This document shows positions 16,050 to 25,261 of a stretch of DNA of 41,237 nucleotides, piece after piece. Under the pieces are notes generated by a model. That model had not been told where the DNA came from. It was given only the letters and a program-made list of their open reading frames with translations, and made no database searches. The position numbers were made by a program, and so were the translations under genes. This DNA comes from Magnetococcales bacterium (lineage in GTDB: Bacteria; Pseudomonadota; Magnetococcia; Magnetococcales; Magnetaquicoccaceae). How positions within the stretch are numbered: position 1 is the stretch's first letter; each line of letters opens with the position of its first letter. Where the stretch lies: assembly GCA_015234115.1 (NCBI GenBank), contig JADFWP010000023.1, positions 1-41,237 of the forward strand, in the 5' to 3' direction.

Positions 16050-16673
16050 ATGAGAAAACATTATAAATTGCTTTCGTGGGCAGTTGGTAGTTTATTATGG
16101 CTTTCATCCATTCCGGGTGAAAGCGCGGAGGTGAAATCCACGCCGGAATCCTCGCAGGAATTTCTGCATTTCGGCAACATGGGTGGATTGCTGCCGACGT
16201 TGGCTGCCACCGATCTCAAAGACGCGGAATCTCCGGGGGCCAAACTGGTGTATCGTTTTTGCGGGCAGTGTCACAGTGTGCCCGGCCCCGGCATGCATAC
16301 CCACGAGGAGTGGAATCAGGTTTTTTGGCGGATGATCTGGCGGATGCAGGTGATGCGTGCTCAGTTCAAGGATTTCCATGTGCCGACTTATGGCGAGAGT
16401 CAGGTGATGTTTTCGTATGTGACCGGCCATGCCTTGCAGGCGATCAACACCGGGGATGTGGCGCCGGATGCCGAGGGTGCCAAGGAGTTTCTGAAGATCT
16501 GCATGCAGTGCCATCGTCTCCCGGATCCGGCCCAGCACGAGGCCAGGGATTGGCGTGAGGTGGTGGTGCGGATGAAAAGCCACATGAAAAACATGAGCAG
16601 GACCATTCCTGGCCAGGAAGAGACCGACCGGATCGTCTCTTTTCTCAAGGCGCGCGCCGCGAAAAAAGAGTGA
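16050..16673 (+). CDS. Exported dihaem c-type cytochrome
   Basis: 207 residues with a signal peptide (LLSWAVGSLLWLSSIPGESA). Two haem c sites, CGQCH (Cys71-His75) and CMQCH (Cys151-His155), each lie in similar halves followed by W-R-x-V/M-x-x-R-M helices (FWRMIWRMQVM; WREVVVRMKSHMKNM), which suggests an internal duplication; the methionines are likely distal ligands. It should be a periplasmic electron carrier or a sensor-type cytochrome; the redox partner is unknown. TTG 16032 would extend it, but ATG 16050 begins a normal signal peptide. It closes the 13043-16673 gene set and is followed by a strong bidirectional terminator. Confidence 0.9.
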   Translation: MRKHYKLLSWAVGSLLWLSSIPGESAEVKSTPESSQEFLHFGNMGGLLPTLAATDLKDAESPGAKLVYRFCGQCHSVPGPGMHTHEEWNQVFWRMIWRMQVMRAQFKDFHVPTYGESQVMFSYVTGHALQAINTGDVAPDAEGAKEFLKICMQCHRLPDPAQHEARDWREVVVRMKSHMKNMSRTIPGQEETDRIVSFLKARAAKKE

Positions 16674-16685
16674 TCGTTTGCAATG

Positions 16686-16745
16686 ATTGAAAGAAAAGAG
16701 GGGGTCTGGGGGATGAATCCCCCAGACCCCCTCTTTTCTTTCAAT
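16686..16745. terminator. Bidirectional intrinsic terminator
   Basis: A perfect 28-bp inverted repeat (16686-16713 and 16718-16745) has a TGAA loop, with A-rich and T-rich outer stems on both sides. It sits between the converging cytochrome and chemoreceptor genes and should stop transcription from both. The inner part CTGGGGGATGAATCCCCCAG matches the hairpin at 63-82 with one loop difference. Confidence 0.85.
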
Positions 16746-16765
16746 GGTTTCGATCAGTCAGTCGC

Positions 16766-19606
16766 TCAGATCGCCCCCTTTTCCTTGAAGAATTTGACAT
16801 AGAGCATGTCGGTCTTGATGATGTGATTGACCAGCCAGATCTTGGCCAGGTTCAACAGATCCATGGGTGCGGCAAAATCCCCCTCCTCGAATCGCTTGGC
16901 AAGAGCGGCGACTTCATTCAGCAGCTTGACATGCTTGGCCTTGTGAGCCGGGGTTTCCGGGTATTTGTGCAGATCGAAGAGTTTTTCTTCGCGCCCGAAA
17001 TGGAAATGGGTATAGTCGGCCAGGGCGGTGATGATTTTCCCAACCTCGTCCTTGCCCGCGCTCTCCTTGAGCAGTTTGTGGATCTGGTTGATCATGTCCA
17101 CGAGCTTTCTGTGATCGTCGTCGATATCCTTCATGCCGGTATTGAGAGTGTCGGTCCAGGGGAAGAAGAGCACCTCGTCGGTAAACTCCTTGCCGTTTTC
17201 CAGGTAGAGGATATCCATCTTTGAGAAAAGTTTCTTGATGAGGGCAAGATATTCGAGCAGCCGCTGATCGGCCTTTTCCGGTCCCTCTTCGGCCACCTTT
17301 TCGATGCGCTGCAAGGTTTCGGTGGCCTTGGTCAAGGCTTGGCCATGGAGTTGGTGCATCTCCTCGAAATGCTGGGTTTTGCCATAGGGGGTGTTGGCCG
17401 TGGCCTGGATCCAGGCATGGATCGGGGATGCTTCGGATTTGGGCCATTCGGCCTGGGTGATCTTGATGCGTCCCGGGATGGCCTGTTCCATGCGGCTGTG
17501 CCAGCCGAGGAAGAAGGCTTTGGATTGGCGCATGTCGAACATCGGGGTACCCAGATCGGCTTCGGCCTGGGCTGCGTACAAGGCGCCGCACATGTCTTGC
17601 AGCACTTCGCCCATGCGGCTGAACTGGGTGGAGGAGCCACGGGTCATGGCCACCACGCTGGAGGCCTCCTGCATGTTTTCCTGCACCGTGGCCGTGGCCT
17701 CGATGGTGGTTTGGGTCGAGTTCATGATGTTGTTGGAGAGCGTCTGGGCCACGCGGGTCTTTTCGGCCATGGATTCGGCGGCCACCGCCACGGCGGAGGC
17801 GGATTTGGCCACTTCTCCGGTGCCGGCTGCCGCTTCCTGGGCGGCGCGGGCCACCTCCTGGGCGGCGGTGCCGAGTTCCAGGGCGCTGCGGGTGACCTCT
17901 CCGGCCGCGTTGGCCACTTCGTCCATGGCGTTGGAAATGGTCACCATGGCTTCGGACTGCACCTCCACCGAGTCGGTGATTTCGCGGTTGGCTTCGTTGA
18001 TGCGGTCGATGCTGCCGGCCACGCTGGTATTGGCCTCGGTGGCTTCGCGGGTGTTGCCCTGAATGCGGTTGATCTTTTCGGAAATCAGCCGGGTGGCGTC
18101 CGAGGTCTGGCGGGCCAGTTCTTTCACCTCGTTGGCCACCACCGCGAATCCTTTGCCCGCGTCTCCGGCTCCGGCGGCCTCGATGGAGGCGTTCAGGGCG
18201 AGCATGTTGGTCTGTTCGGCGATATTGTTGATGATGTCCACCACATCGCCGATCTCCTGGGCCGAGGCCGAAAGGCGATTCATCACCTCGCGCACGCCGA
18301 GGGCATTGGTGTGGGCGGTTTCCGATTCGGCGCTGGCGCTTTGGCAGCGGCGGTTGATCTCTTCGAGGGCAGCCGTGATATTGTCGATGGAAGCGGCGAC
18401 ATTTTTGACCGACAGATCCACTTTGGAGAGGTTGTTGTTCACGCCGTCGATGTTGGCGGTGATCTCTTCGGCGGCAGCGGCCATGGTGGCGATATTGGCG
18501 CTGGCCTCTTCGGCGCCGGCGGCGATGGTGATGATGTTGTTGGAGACCTCTTCGGCGGATTGGGCGATGGCATTGACGCTTTCGGTGGATTCGCCGATGG
18601 CGTGGACAATGGTGTTGATCTCTCCGGCCAGGATGGTGTTCTTTTCGGAGACGCCCGAGACGATGCGTTGTGAACTGCTCGCATCATCAGCAATCTGGTC
18701 GCGGATTTTGACCAATTCGCTCACGCAGGCGGTGATGCCGCCGGAGTGGAGATTGACGATGCGCATGATCCGTTCCAGCCGGTCGGCCAGCCGGTTGACT
18801 GCGCAGGCGATGCCGGTATTTTCACCGCTTTTGCTTTTCACCCGGATGCTCATGTCCCCTTCGGCCAGACGCTGAACCGTGTATTGCACCTGGTGGATGT
18901 CGCCGCCAACCTGGAGCAGAATGGTCCGGGCGATCAGAAACGACAGTGCCATGAGCAGCAGGGCTTCGAACAGCATCTCCTCGGCCAGGAAGATCAGGTC
19001 GCCCGTGAACTGTTTATCGACATCATCAACATAGATGCCGGTGCCGATGATCCAGCCCCAGGATTTGAATCCTTTCACATAAGAAATTTTTGGAACGCCA
19101 TCTTTTGGATCGTTGTTTTTGCTCCAGAAATAATCGACAAATCCCTCTCCGTTCTTCTGGACCACCTCAACGAAGGTAAGGAAATATTTTTTGCCGTGTG
19201 CGTCGGTGACATCCGCCATCGATTTGCCAACGAGGTCGGTTTTGATCGGATGCATGACCATTTTCGGGGTCATGTCGTTGATCCAGAAATAGTCGGCCCC
19301 TTTTTCGCCGTAGCGCATGGAGCGGATCACCCCTTTGGCGGCTTCCTGGGCCTGATCCTGGGTCATCTCTCCGGCGGTCTGGCGGGCCTGGAAATGTTCG
19401 AGGATGTTGTAGGCCGACTCGACCAGATGACGGGTTTTGAGTTGTCGGTCTTCCAGCATGCCGGCCTTTTTGGCTTGCAGGGTGACCACGCCGGTGATGA
19501 GGATGCCGAGCAGTGCCAGAATCTGGATCAAGGCAATGCGTTGTTGCAGGCTCAATTTGGCGATGAACGCGATGGTTTTGGGCTTGGGGCAGGATGGTCC
19601 ATTCAT
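16766..19606 (-). CDS. Methyl-accepting chemoreceptor with sCache, HAMP, CZB and hemerythrin domains
   Basis: Transmembrane chemotaxis receptor of 946 residues. Order: TM1 (IALIQILALLGILITGVV), a periplasmic sCache_2 domain (GADYFWINDMTPKMVMHP, YVKGFKSWGWIIGTGIYV), TM2 near 210-230, HAMP, a long Ala/Glu-rich signalling domain with the CheA/CheW tip NMLALNASIEAAGAGDAGKG, a CZB-like region (GWHSRMEQAIPG; HFEEMHQLHGQ), and a C-terminal hemerythrin (DDDHRKL, HFHFGREEKLF, HKAKHVKLL, HIIKTDML) with all expected di-iron ligands. It likely couples cytoplasmic oxygen (hemerythrin) and zinc or oxidant (CZB) sensing to flagellar motion. ATG 19606 is chosen because the frame further upstream is only antisense to recQ. 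Confidence 0.93.
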   Translation of the reverse strand: MNGPSCPKPKTIAFIAKLSLQQRIALIQILALLGILITGVVTLQAKKAGMLEDRQLKTRHLVESAYNILEHFQARQTAGEMTQDQAQEAAKGVIRSMRYGEKGADYFWINDMTPKMVMHPIKTDLVGKSMADVTDAHGKKYFLTFVEVVQKNGEGFVDYFWSKNNDPKDGVPKISYVKGFKSWGWIIGTGIYVDDVDKQFTGDLIFLAEEMLFEALLLMALSFLIARTILLQVGGDIHQVQYTVQRLAEGDMSIRVKSKSGENTGIACAVNRLADRLERIMRIVNLHSGGITACVSELVKIRDQIADDASSSQRIVSGVSEKNTILAGEINTIVHAIGESTESVNAIAQSAEEVSNNIITIAAGAEEASANIATMAAAAEEITANIDGVNNNLSKVDLSVKNVAASIDNITAALEEINRRCQSASAESETAHTNALGVREVMNRLSASAQEIGDVVDIINNIAEQTNMLALNASIEAAGAGDAGKGFAVVANEVKELARQTSDATRLISEKINRIQGNTREATEANTSVAGSIDRINEANREITDSVEVQSEAMVTISNAMDEVANAAGEVTRSALELGTAAQEVARAAQEAAAGTGEVAKSASAVAVAAESMAEKTRVAQTLSNNIMNSTQTTIEATATVQENMQEASSVVAMTRGSSTQFSRMGEVLQDMCGALYAAQAEADLGTPMFDMRQSKAFFLGWHSRMEQAIPGRIKITQAEWPKSEASPIHAWIQATANTPYGKTQHFEEMHQLHGQALTKATETLQRIEKVAEEGPEKADQRLLEYLALIKKLFSKMDILYLENGKEFTDEVLFFPWTDTLNTGMKDIDDDHRKLVDMINQIHKLLKESAGKDEVGKIITALADYTHFHFGREEKLFDLHKYPETPAHKAKHVKLLNEVAALAKRFEEGDFAAPMDLLNLAKIWLVNHIIKTDMLYVKFFKEKGAI

Positions 19607-19696
19607 GAGGCTTGCCTTTTTGCGTGTGAAGGTGAAGCATTGGGGTAGGTATGTTACCCGGAATGCGTCTGAATCGAAAGGGTGTTTGGCAGCGTT

Positions 19697-21571
19697 ATGG
19701 AAATTCTTCCACCGATCGACCCCACGGGTCGTGAGCATGCGGATGAACGCCTCAATCCGGCATTGGCCATTTTGAGGCGTGTCTTTGGTTACCCTTTTTT
19801 CCGTGGCGATCAGGAAAAGGTGATTGCCTGGGTGATGGCGGGTGGGGATGCTTTGGTGTTGATGCCCACCGGTGGAGGCAAGTCGTTGTGTTTTCAGATT
19901 CCGGCGTTGTTGCGTCCCGGACTGGCGGTGGTGGTGTCGCCGCTGATCGCGTTGATTCGCGATCAGGTGGCTGCCTTGCGGCAATTGGGAATCGCGGCGG
20001 CTGGTCTGCACTCCCAGCTTGCGCCGGGCGAGGCCGGGGAGGTGATGCGTCAGGTGGACGAGGGGATGTTGAATCTGTTGTACGTCTCCCCGGAGCGGTT
20101 GCTCAGTTCCCATACCCTGGAGTGGCTGGTGCGCAAACCGCTGGCCTTGTTGGCCATTGACGAGGCCCATTGCGTTTCGCAGTGGGGACATGATTTCCGG
20201 GCCGATTATCTGGGGTTGGGGATTCTCAAGGAGCGATTTCCCGGTGTGCCGCGTCTGGCCCTGACCGCCACGGCCGACCCGCCGACCCGCATGGAGATTC
20301 TCAAGCGGTTGGAGTTGGATCAGGCACAGGTTTTCATTGGCGGTTTCGATCGCCCCAACATCCGTTATCGGATCACCATCAAAAAACATCCTCACGACCA
20401 GTTGCTTGCCTTCCTGCGCACCGAACATCCCGGAGATGCCGGGATTGTCTATCGTCTCTCCCGCAACAGTGTGGACGAAACCGCTGCCTGGTTGGCAAAA
20501 CGGGGCATTCGCGCCTTGCCTTATCATGCGGGCATGAGCGGTGAATTGCGTCAACGCCATCAGGATCGGTTTCTGAACGAAGAGGGGCTTGTGATGGTGG
20601 CCACCATTGCGTTTGGCATGGGAATTGATAAGCCCGACGTCCGTTTCGTGGCCCATCTCGATTTGCCGAAGAGCATCGAAGCCTATTATCAGGAGACGGG
20701 CCGGGCCGGGCGGGATGGTTTGCCGGCTCAGACCTTCATGACCTATGGAATGGATGATGTGGTCATGTTGCGTCGTTTCATCGTCAATTCGCCGGCCAGC
20801 GAAGAGTTCAAGCGGATCGAGCACCACAAGCTGGAGTCGCTGTTGGGATTGTGCGAAAGCGTGACCTGTCGTCGCGGGGTGTTGCTGCGTCATCTTGGGG
20901 AGAACATGGAGACCTCTTGCGGCAATTGCGATACCTGTCTGGAGCCGGTTCCCACCTGGGATGGCACCGAGGAGGCGCGTCTGGCTTTGTCGTGCATCTA
21001 TCGCACGGGTCAGCGATTCGGGGTCAATCATCTGGTGGATGTGTTGCGCGGCGAGGAGAACGAGCGGGTCAAATCCTTCGGACATCAGCAGTTGCAACTG
21101 TTTGGCATGGGGCGTCAGCGCAGCGTCGCCTCCTGGCGTTCGGTGTTCCGGCAACTGGTGGCCAGGGGGTTGGCGCATGTCGATGTGGTGGGATTCGGGG
21201 GACTCGGGTTGGCCGAAGCGTGTCGTCCGGTGCTGCGGGGCGAGCAGCAGGTGCTGTTCCGTCAGGATCCGGAGGAAGAGAAACCCCGGCGCGAGGGCCG
21301 CAAGCGGCGGGAGCGACCGGTTTTTCAGCTTTCCAGGAGCGATGAGCCGCTGCTGACTGCGCTGAAAGCCACTCGTACCTATTTGGCCAGGGAGCAGCAG
21401 GTTCCACCTTATGTCATTTTTTCCGACTCGACTTTGCAGGAGATGATCGATCTGCGTCCCAGGACGCTGGCTCAGTTGGAAGAGGTTTATGGCGTGGGAT
21501 CGCGCAAGCTGGAACGCTATGGCGAGATTTTTCTGGGGGTGTTGCGCAGCGGCAAGGCGTATTCACCGTGA
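19697..21571 (+). CDS. recQ: ATP-dependent DNA helicase RecQ
   Basis: 3'-5' superfamily 2 helicase for recombination and fork repair, 624 residues. Motifs: FRGDQEKVI (motif 0), [16 protein letters not shown] (Walker A), [14 protein letters not shown] (DEAH and aromatic-rich loop), ALTATA (III), and [10 protein letters not shown] (VI). The zinc domain is [11 protein letters not shown] with CGNCDTC; winged helix follows, and an HRDC domain ([16 protein letters not shown]) ends the protein. A charged linker [16 protein letters not shown] separates winged helix and HRDC. ATG 19697 is preferred to GTG 19682; the ribosome-binding site is weak. It is divergent from the chemoreceptor, with 90 bases between. 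Confidence 0.96.
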   Translation: MEILPPIDPTGREHADERLNPALAILRRVFGYPFFRGDQEKVIAWVMAGGDALVLMPTGGGKSLCFQIPALLRPGLAVVVSPLIALIRDQVAALRQLGIAAAGLHSQLAPGEAGEVMRQVDEGMLNLLYVSPERLLSSHTLEWLVRKPLALLAIDEAHCVSQWGHDFRADYLGLGILKERFPGVPRLALTATADPPTRMEILKRLELDQAQVFIGGFDRPNIRYRITIKKHPHDQLLAFLRTEHPGDAGIVYRLSRNSVDETAAWLAKRGIRALPYHAGMSGELRQRHQDRFLNEEGLVMVATIAFGMGIDKPDVRFVAHLDLPKSIEAYYQETGRAGRDGLPAQTFMTYGMDDVVMLRRFIVNSPASEEFKRIEHHKLESLLGLCESVTCRRGVLLRHLGENMETSCGNCDTCLEPVPTWDGTEEARLALSCIYRTGQRFGVNHLVDVLRGEENERVKSFGHQQLQLFGMGRQRSVASWRSVFRQLVARGLAHVDVVGFGGLGLAEACRPVLRGEQQVLFRQDPEEEKPRREGRKRRERPVFQLSRSDEPLLTALKATRTYLAREQQVPPYVIFSDSTLQEMIDLRPRTLAQLEEVYGVGSRKLERYGEIFLGVLRSGKAYSP

Positions 21572-21622
21572 TCGTCGCCCCGGAACAGGTGGGGAGAACA
21601 CCTTTTCCGGGGCAACAGCGGC

Positions 21623-21823
21623 TTACACCGGATCCTTGGCGCAGGAACAGGTGCTCAGGCCGAGCAGGGGATAGAAGGGGCAGAATTTGACCGCTCCGGT
21701 CAACAGGGGGATCACGCCGACCCATCCCCAGGGGGTGTGCAGCCCCACGAAGACCTGGGAGAGCAGTCCGGCCCCGACAACGAGGCGTAAAATGCGATCG
21801 ATACCACCGACATTGGCTTTCAT
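21623..21823 (-). CDS. DUF2892 (YgaP-type) small inner-membrane protein
   Basis: 66 residues with two hydrophobic segments (LRLVVGAGLLSQVFVG and WGWVGVIPLLTGAVKF) and the family-typical ends: N-terminal NVGGIDRILR and C-terminal CPFYPLLGLSTC. In other bacteria this domain stands alone or is fused to rhodanese in YgaP. ATG 21823 has AAGGAG about 10 bases upstream, better than the ATG at 21862. Two to three cysteines near the second helix could be redox-active, which fits the divergent thiol peroxidase gene next door, but no function is proven. Confidence 0.88.
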   Translation of the reverse strand: MKANVGGIDRILRLVVGAGLLSQVFVGLHTPWGWVGVIPLLTGAVKFCPFYPLLGLSTCSCAKDPV

Positions 21824-22048
21824 GTTTTCTCTTCTCCTTGGTTGAGTATGCTTTTGTTTCATGGCTGGGTTTCTGCTCTGTGCGACTTGTCGGATGGACC
21901 GGAGGCAGGACGAATTAGTTCCACATTTTTTTCTCGGGGATCAGGATCAACCGGGAAAATGGGGTTGACGGCGTGGGGTTTCAGCGTTAATCTTGCAGGA
22001 ATTTCTTGCCCTTTCAACCGCCTTCACGATCTTCCGGAGTTTCGATCC

Positions 22049-22549
22049 ATGTCCCAGATTACGCTCAAAGGCAATCCCATTCACACCTGCGGCACCCTGC
22101 CCGCTGTGGGTTCCACGGCTCCTGATTTTTGTCTGACCGGCACCGACCTGGCCGATGTGACGCTGGGGAGTTTTGCTGGCAAACGTCTTGTTCTGAATAT
22201 CTTTCCGAGTATCGACACCGCCGTGTGCGCCATGTCGGTACGTCGTTTCAATGCCGAAGCCGCCAAACTGGACAATACGGTGATCCTGTGTGTCTCTTTG
22301 GATTTGCCCTTTGCCCACAAACGTTTTTGCGGTGCCGAAGGGCTGGAGTCGGTGCACTCGGTCTCCGAAATGCGTGCCCGTGGCTTTGGCGAGGCGTATG
22401 GCGTGCGCATCGTGGATGGTCCGCTGGCCGGTCTGTTGTCCCGCGCCGTGGTGGTGGTGGATGGCGCTGGCAAGGTGGTTTATACCCAGCAGGTTCCCGA
22501 GATCGTCGAAGAACCGGATTACGCGGCGGTTCTGGCCGCCATGGCCTGA
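22049..22549 (+). CDS. tpx: Thiol peroxidase Tpx
   Basis: Atypical 2-Cys peroxiredoxin reducing alkyl hydroperoxides with thioredoxin, 166 residues. The peroxidatic site is PSIDTAVCAMSVRRFN (Cys near 62) and the resolving cysteine is in FCGAEGLESV (near 95), spaced as in E. coli Tpx. VTLKGNPI-like start MSQITLKGNPIHTCG is typical. ATG 22049 has GGAG about 9 bases upstream. The region 21824-22048 upstream, shared with the divergent DUF2892 gene, shows no recognised OxyR site. Probably cytoplasmic, as no signal peptide is seen. Confidence 0.95.
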   Translation: MSQITLKGNPIHTCGTLPAVGSTAPDFCLTGTDLADVTLGSFAGKRLVLNIFPSIDTAVCAMSVRRFNAEAAKLDNTVILCVSLDLPFAHKRFCGAEGLESVHSVSEMRARGFGEAYGVRIVDGPLAGLLSRAVVVVDGAGKVVYTQQVPEIVEEPDYAAVLAAMA

Positions 22550-22594
22550 CCGGCTGCCAAAGAGGGGAGGAGTTGTCCCGACGGCTACCGTGGC

Positions 22595-22656
22595 ACTCCC
22601 GCCAGGGAGGTCCACGGTTGGGGGGTGAGGGGGGGCTCCCCCCATCTTGCAAGTTA
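22595..22656. repeat. Dispersed GC-rich element, copy A
   Basis: Begins ACTCCCGCCAGGGAGGTCCA and ends CATCTTGCAAGTT; about 62 bp nearly matching copy B at 27511-27573 with some eight differences and a 2-base gap. A GGGGG/CCCCC hairpin core is conserved. It lies between converging tpx and mutY and supplies the mutY stop codon, so it may act as a terminator. Confidence 0.8.
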
Positions 22657-23760
22657 CGACCGGGACAGCTCCATCTGGTTGGGCAAAGCGGCCAACACCT
22701 TGCGATGCAGGGTCGAGATGGGGGTGGTGCGGTCCTGGGCTGGATCGATCCAGCGGTGCTCGCTCCTGACCGGCAGTTCTCCGGCGCGCCAGGCGCAGAA
22801 AAAGGGAAACACGGTCAATTTGAAATGAGTAAAGATGTGATCCACCGGCGGCAAGGCCACGGGCAGGGTCACCACCAGGCCATGATGGTCGCGCAGCCAT
22901 TGAGCGACGAACCCAGGAGCGGGCGGGGTGGAGGTCGGACCGGGTTCCGCGCCCGGCGGGTGCCATAGTCCACCCAGCAGTCCTCCAGCCGGTTTGGGCA
23001 GCAGCAGCAGGCGACCTTCCGCGCGCAGCACCAGGGCGTTGAATTGATATTTGTGGGGTTTGACGCTGCGGGCCGACGGGATCGGAAAGGCTTCGGGCCG
23101 ACCCAGGATGTTGGCCTGGCACCAGGGATGCCAGGGGCAGGCCGGGCAGTCGGGCTGGCGGGGGCGGCAGACGGCGGCGCCCAGATCCATGATGGCCTGG
23201 GCATAGGTTCCGGCCTGACCGGCAGGGGTGAGCAGGCGGGCGGCTTCCCAGAGTTTTTTGTTGCCTGGGGTCGAGTCGGGAGGCTGATCGAACGCCAGCA
23301 GGCGGGTCAGAACCCGTTTGACGTTGCCATCGAGAATCGCGTGGTGCTGGTCGAAGGCAATGGCCAGAATGGCTCCGGCGGTGCTCGGGCCGATGCCGGG
23401 CAATTGAACCAGGGTCGCATAATCTTCGGGCACTCTGCCCTGGTGGTGCTGGACCATCGCTTTGGCCGCCGCATGCAGATGTTGCGCGCGCCGGTAATAT
23501 CCCAATCCCTGCCAGAGGGCCAGCACCGCTTCGAGTGGCGCCTCCGCCAGCGCGGGCAGGGTCGGGAAACGGGTGATGAACCGTCCGAAATAGGGCACGA
23601 CACTTTTGACCCCGGTCTGCTGCAACATGATTTCCGCCAGCCAGATGCAGTAGGGGTCGCGGGTGCGTCGCCAGGGCAGATCGCGGCCATTCCGGCCATA
23701 GTGTGCGAGCAGTTCCTGGGCCAGCCGGGTGCGGATGGCCGGATCGTTCAACGCCTCCAT
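22654..23760 (-). CDS. mutY: A/G-specific adenine glycosylase MutY
   Basis: Removes adenine opposite 8-oxoguanine, 368 residues. LPWRRTRDPYCIWLAEIMLQ holds the catalytic Glu, VQLPGIGPSTAGAILAIAF is the helix-hairpin-helix followed by the catalytic Asp in LDGNVKRVL, and the iron-sulfur loop CRPRQPDCPACPWHPWC has the C-x6-C-x2-C-x5-C spacing. The C-terminal NUDIX-like domain (about 235-360) recognises the 8-oxoG strand. ATG 23760 overlaps the tonB stop by 13 bases; it is the last gene of the rsmE operon. Its final codons reach dispersed element A. Confidence 0.96.
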   Translation of the reverse strand: MEALNDPAIRTRLAQELLAHYGRNGRDLPWRRTRDPYCIWLAEIMLQQTGVKSVVPYFGRFITRFPTLPALAEAPLEAVLALWQGLGYYRRAQHLHAAAKAMVQHHQGRVPEDYATLVQLPGIGPSTAGAILAIAFDQHHAILDGNVKRVLTRLLAFDQPPDSTPGNKKLWEAARLLTPAGQAGTYAQAIMDLGAAVCRPRQPDCPACPWHPWCQANILGRPEAFPIPSARSVKPHKYQFNALVLRAEGRLLLLPKPAGGLLGGLWHPPGAEPGPTSTPPAPGFVAQWLRDHHGLVVTLPVALPPVDHIFTHFKLTVFPFFCAWRAGELPVRSEHRWIDPAQDRTTPISTLHRKVLAALPNQMELSRS

Positions 23761-24731
23761 TGAAAGCCTCCCCGGACATACTCGAAAATGGTTTTGACGT
23801 GCAATTTCTCCAGTTCCCAGTCATCCGGCAGGGGGAGAAACGGGGTGATGTTGCGTACCGCTTGCAGGGCGGCTTCGTCGAGGATGGCAACGCCCGAGCT
23901 GTTGAGTACCCGGATGTCGGTGATCATGCCGCTGCGCTCGATGGTGAATCGCAATGACAACGCGCCGGCCAACCCCTCCCGTTTGGCCTGGGTGGGATAG
24001 ATCCATCCCTGCTGGATCTGCTCCTTGAGACGGGCGAAATAGCTGGAGTAACGCGGTTTCGGCGTGTCGAGATTGACCGTCTCCTCTTGTGCCTTGAAAA
24101 TTTCCTGGCGTGCCCGTTCGGTGCGCTCCTGGTCCCAGCGGGTCAGGTCGCGCAGTCCGGGAGCGAGATTCAATGGTCCGGCGGCGGGCTTGTCGGGGGT
24201 GGGGAGTGCGGTCGGGGCGGCGACCACCGGAGGTTTGCTCTTGCCGGTCGGGGCGGGTGGTTTGCTTTTGGGCCGTGTGGCCTGGGGCGCCGGGACGACC
24301 GGTGCCTCGGGAGGAGGAGGCGCCGGGGTCGGGTCTGTCGGAGGCGCGGGCGGTGGTGGCGCCGGGGTCGGGTCTGCCGGAGGCGGGGTGGACTCCTGGA
24401 GGTTTTCCCGGATCATCTCCTGGAGGATCGGAGCGGTTTCATCCGCGATTGCCGGTTGGTCGGGTTCTCGGGGGGGGGCGGCAGTTTTTGTGGCCGGAGG
24501 CGCCATTCGGACCAGTTGGACCGGGATGGGCGTGAGGTCGGTTTTGGGGGTTTGTTGCGTGGCATCCCACTCCAGCCGGACCAACAGCAGCAGATGGAAG
24601 AGCAGCGACAGGGCCAGGGCCAGCCGGAAATAAAACCGGTTGGGCGCGGGCAGGGTCGGTTCGGCGGGATTGGGGAGCGCCGGGTCGTCCAGCAGCGGTT
24701 CCGCAGGCAGGGAGGGGTCTGGGGTGTTCAT
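23748..24731 (-). CDS. tonB: TonB-family energy transducer
   Basis: 327 residues. A single N-terminal membrane helix (LALALSLLFHLLLLVRLEW, about 37-55) carries the His of the TonB S-H pattern, followed by a Pro-rich spacer (about 85-185, many PTPAPPPP runs) to span the periplasm, and a C-terminal TonB domain with GWIYPTQAKREGLAGALSL and SGVAILDEAALQAVRNI. It couples the ExbBD proton-driven motor to outer-membrane transporters or moves envelope components; no exbBD or TonB receptor is in the window. The start overlaps the Gx transporter stop (ATGA). Confidence 0.88.
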   Translation of the reverse strand: MNTPDPSLPAEPLLDDPALPNPAEPTLPAPNRFYFRLALALSLLFHLLLLVRLEWDATQQTPKTDLTPIPVQLVRMAPPATKTAAPPREPDQPAIADETAPILQEMIRENLQESTPPPADPTPAPPPPAPPTDPTPAPPPPEAPVVPAPQATRPKSKPPAPTGKSKPPVVAAPTALPTPDKPAAGPLNLAPGLRDLTRWDQERTERARQEIFKAQEETVNLDTPKPRYSSYFARLKEQIQQGWIYPTQAKREGLAGALSLRFTIERSGMITDIRVLNSSGVAILDEAALQAVRNITPFLPLPDDWELEKLHVKTIFEYVRGGFQWRR

Positions 24732-25261
24732 GGTCCGGTCAACAGGGCGCGATGGCGATCGAGTTGCTCCAGGATCAGAAAGGTCAGCAATCCGTTGAGC
24801 ACTCCGGAGATCCAGGATCCGGCCAGCAGCCACGGCAGGAGCGCCACAATTCCGGCATGGCCGATGATCAGCCATCCGGCAACAGCGGTCTGGGCCGCCA
24901 TGTGGGCCAGGGCGGCCAGCAACGAAATGCCCACTGGTCCGAGTCCCGGCAGAAAGCGGACCACGGCCAGCATGGCGACCGCTCCGCAGCCTCCGGCAAG
25001 GCTCAGGAAGAATCCCGGTGTGAACAGGGTGCCCAGCGCCAACGATCCGGCCAGCACCCGCAGGCCGGTGACTCCGGCGGCGGCGCTCCATCCCAGGCGC
25101 AGAAAGGCCACCAGGGTGAAGACATTGGCCAGACCCGGTTTGAACCAGGGGCCGGGGCCGGGCAGGGCGGCTTCGATCACCTGGGCGATCACGGCGGCGG
25201 CGGCCAGATAGGCGATCAGCAGATCACGCCGCAGGCGGGGCATGGGCAGCAGCGCGTTCAT
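24728..25261 (-). CDS. Gx transporter family (heptaprenyl synthase component I-like) membrane protein
   Basis: 177 residues with about five or six hydrophobic segments. LIAYLAAAAVIAQVIEAALP, the signature GPWFKPGLANVFTLVAFLRLG and LAGSLALGTLFTPGFFLSLA match the Gx transporter family, historically mislabelled heptaprenyl diphosphate synthase component I. In many bacteria this gene is next to a NusG domain II gene, apbE or rnf genes, as here. The substrate is unknown; a small vitamin or quinone precursor is often suggested. It overlaps its neighbours by 4 bases at both ends. Confidence 0.85.
   Translation of the reverse strand: MNALLPMPRLRRDLLIAYLAAAAVIAQVIEAALPGPGPWFKPGLANVFTLVAFLRLGWSAAAGVTGLRVLAGSLALGTLFTPGFFLSLAGGCGAVAMLAVVRFLPGLGPVGISLLAALAHMAAQTAVAGWLIIGHAGIVALLPWLLAGSWISGVLNGLLTFLILEQLDRHRALLTGP

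Noticed and set aside
19607..21178. 524-residue upstream extension of the chemoreceptor frame
   Set aside because: It lies antisense to recQ, reads as His/Gln/Arg-rich shadow sequence, and ATG 19606 begins a normal receptor N-terminus.
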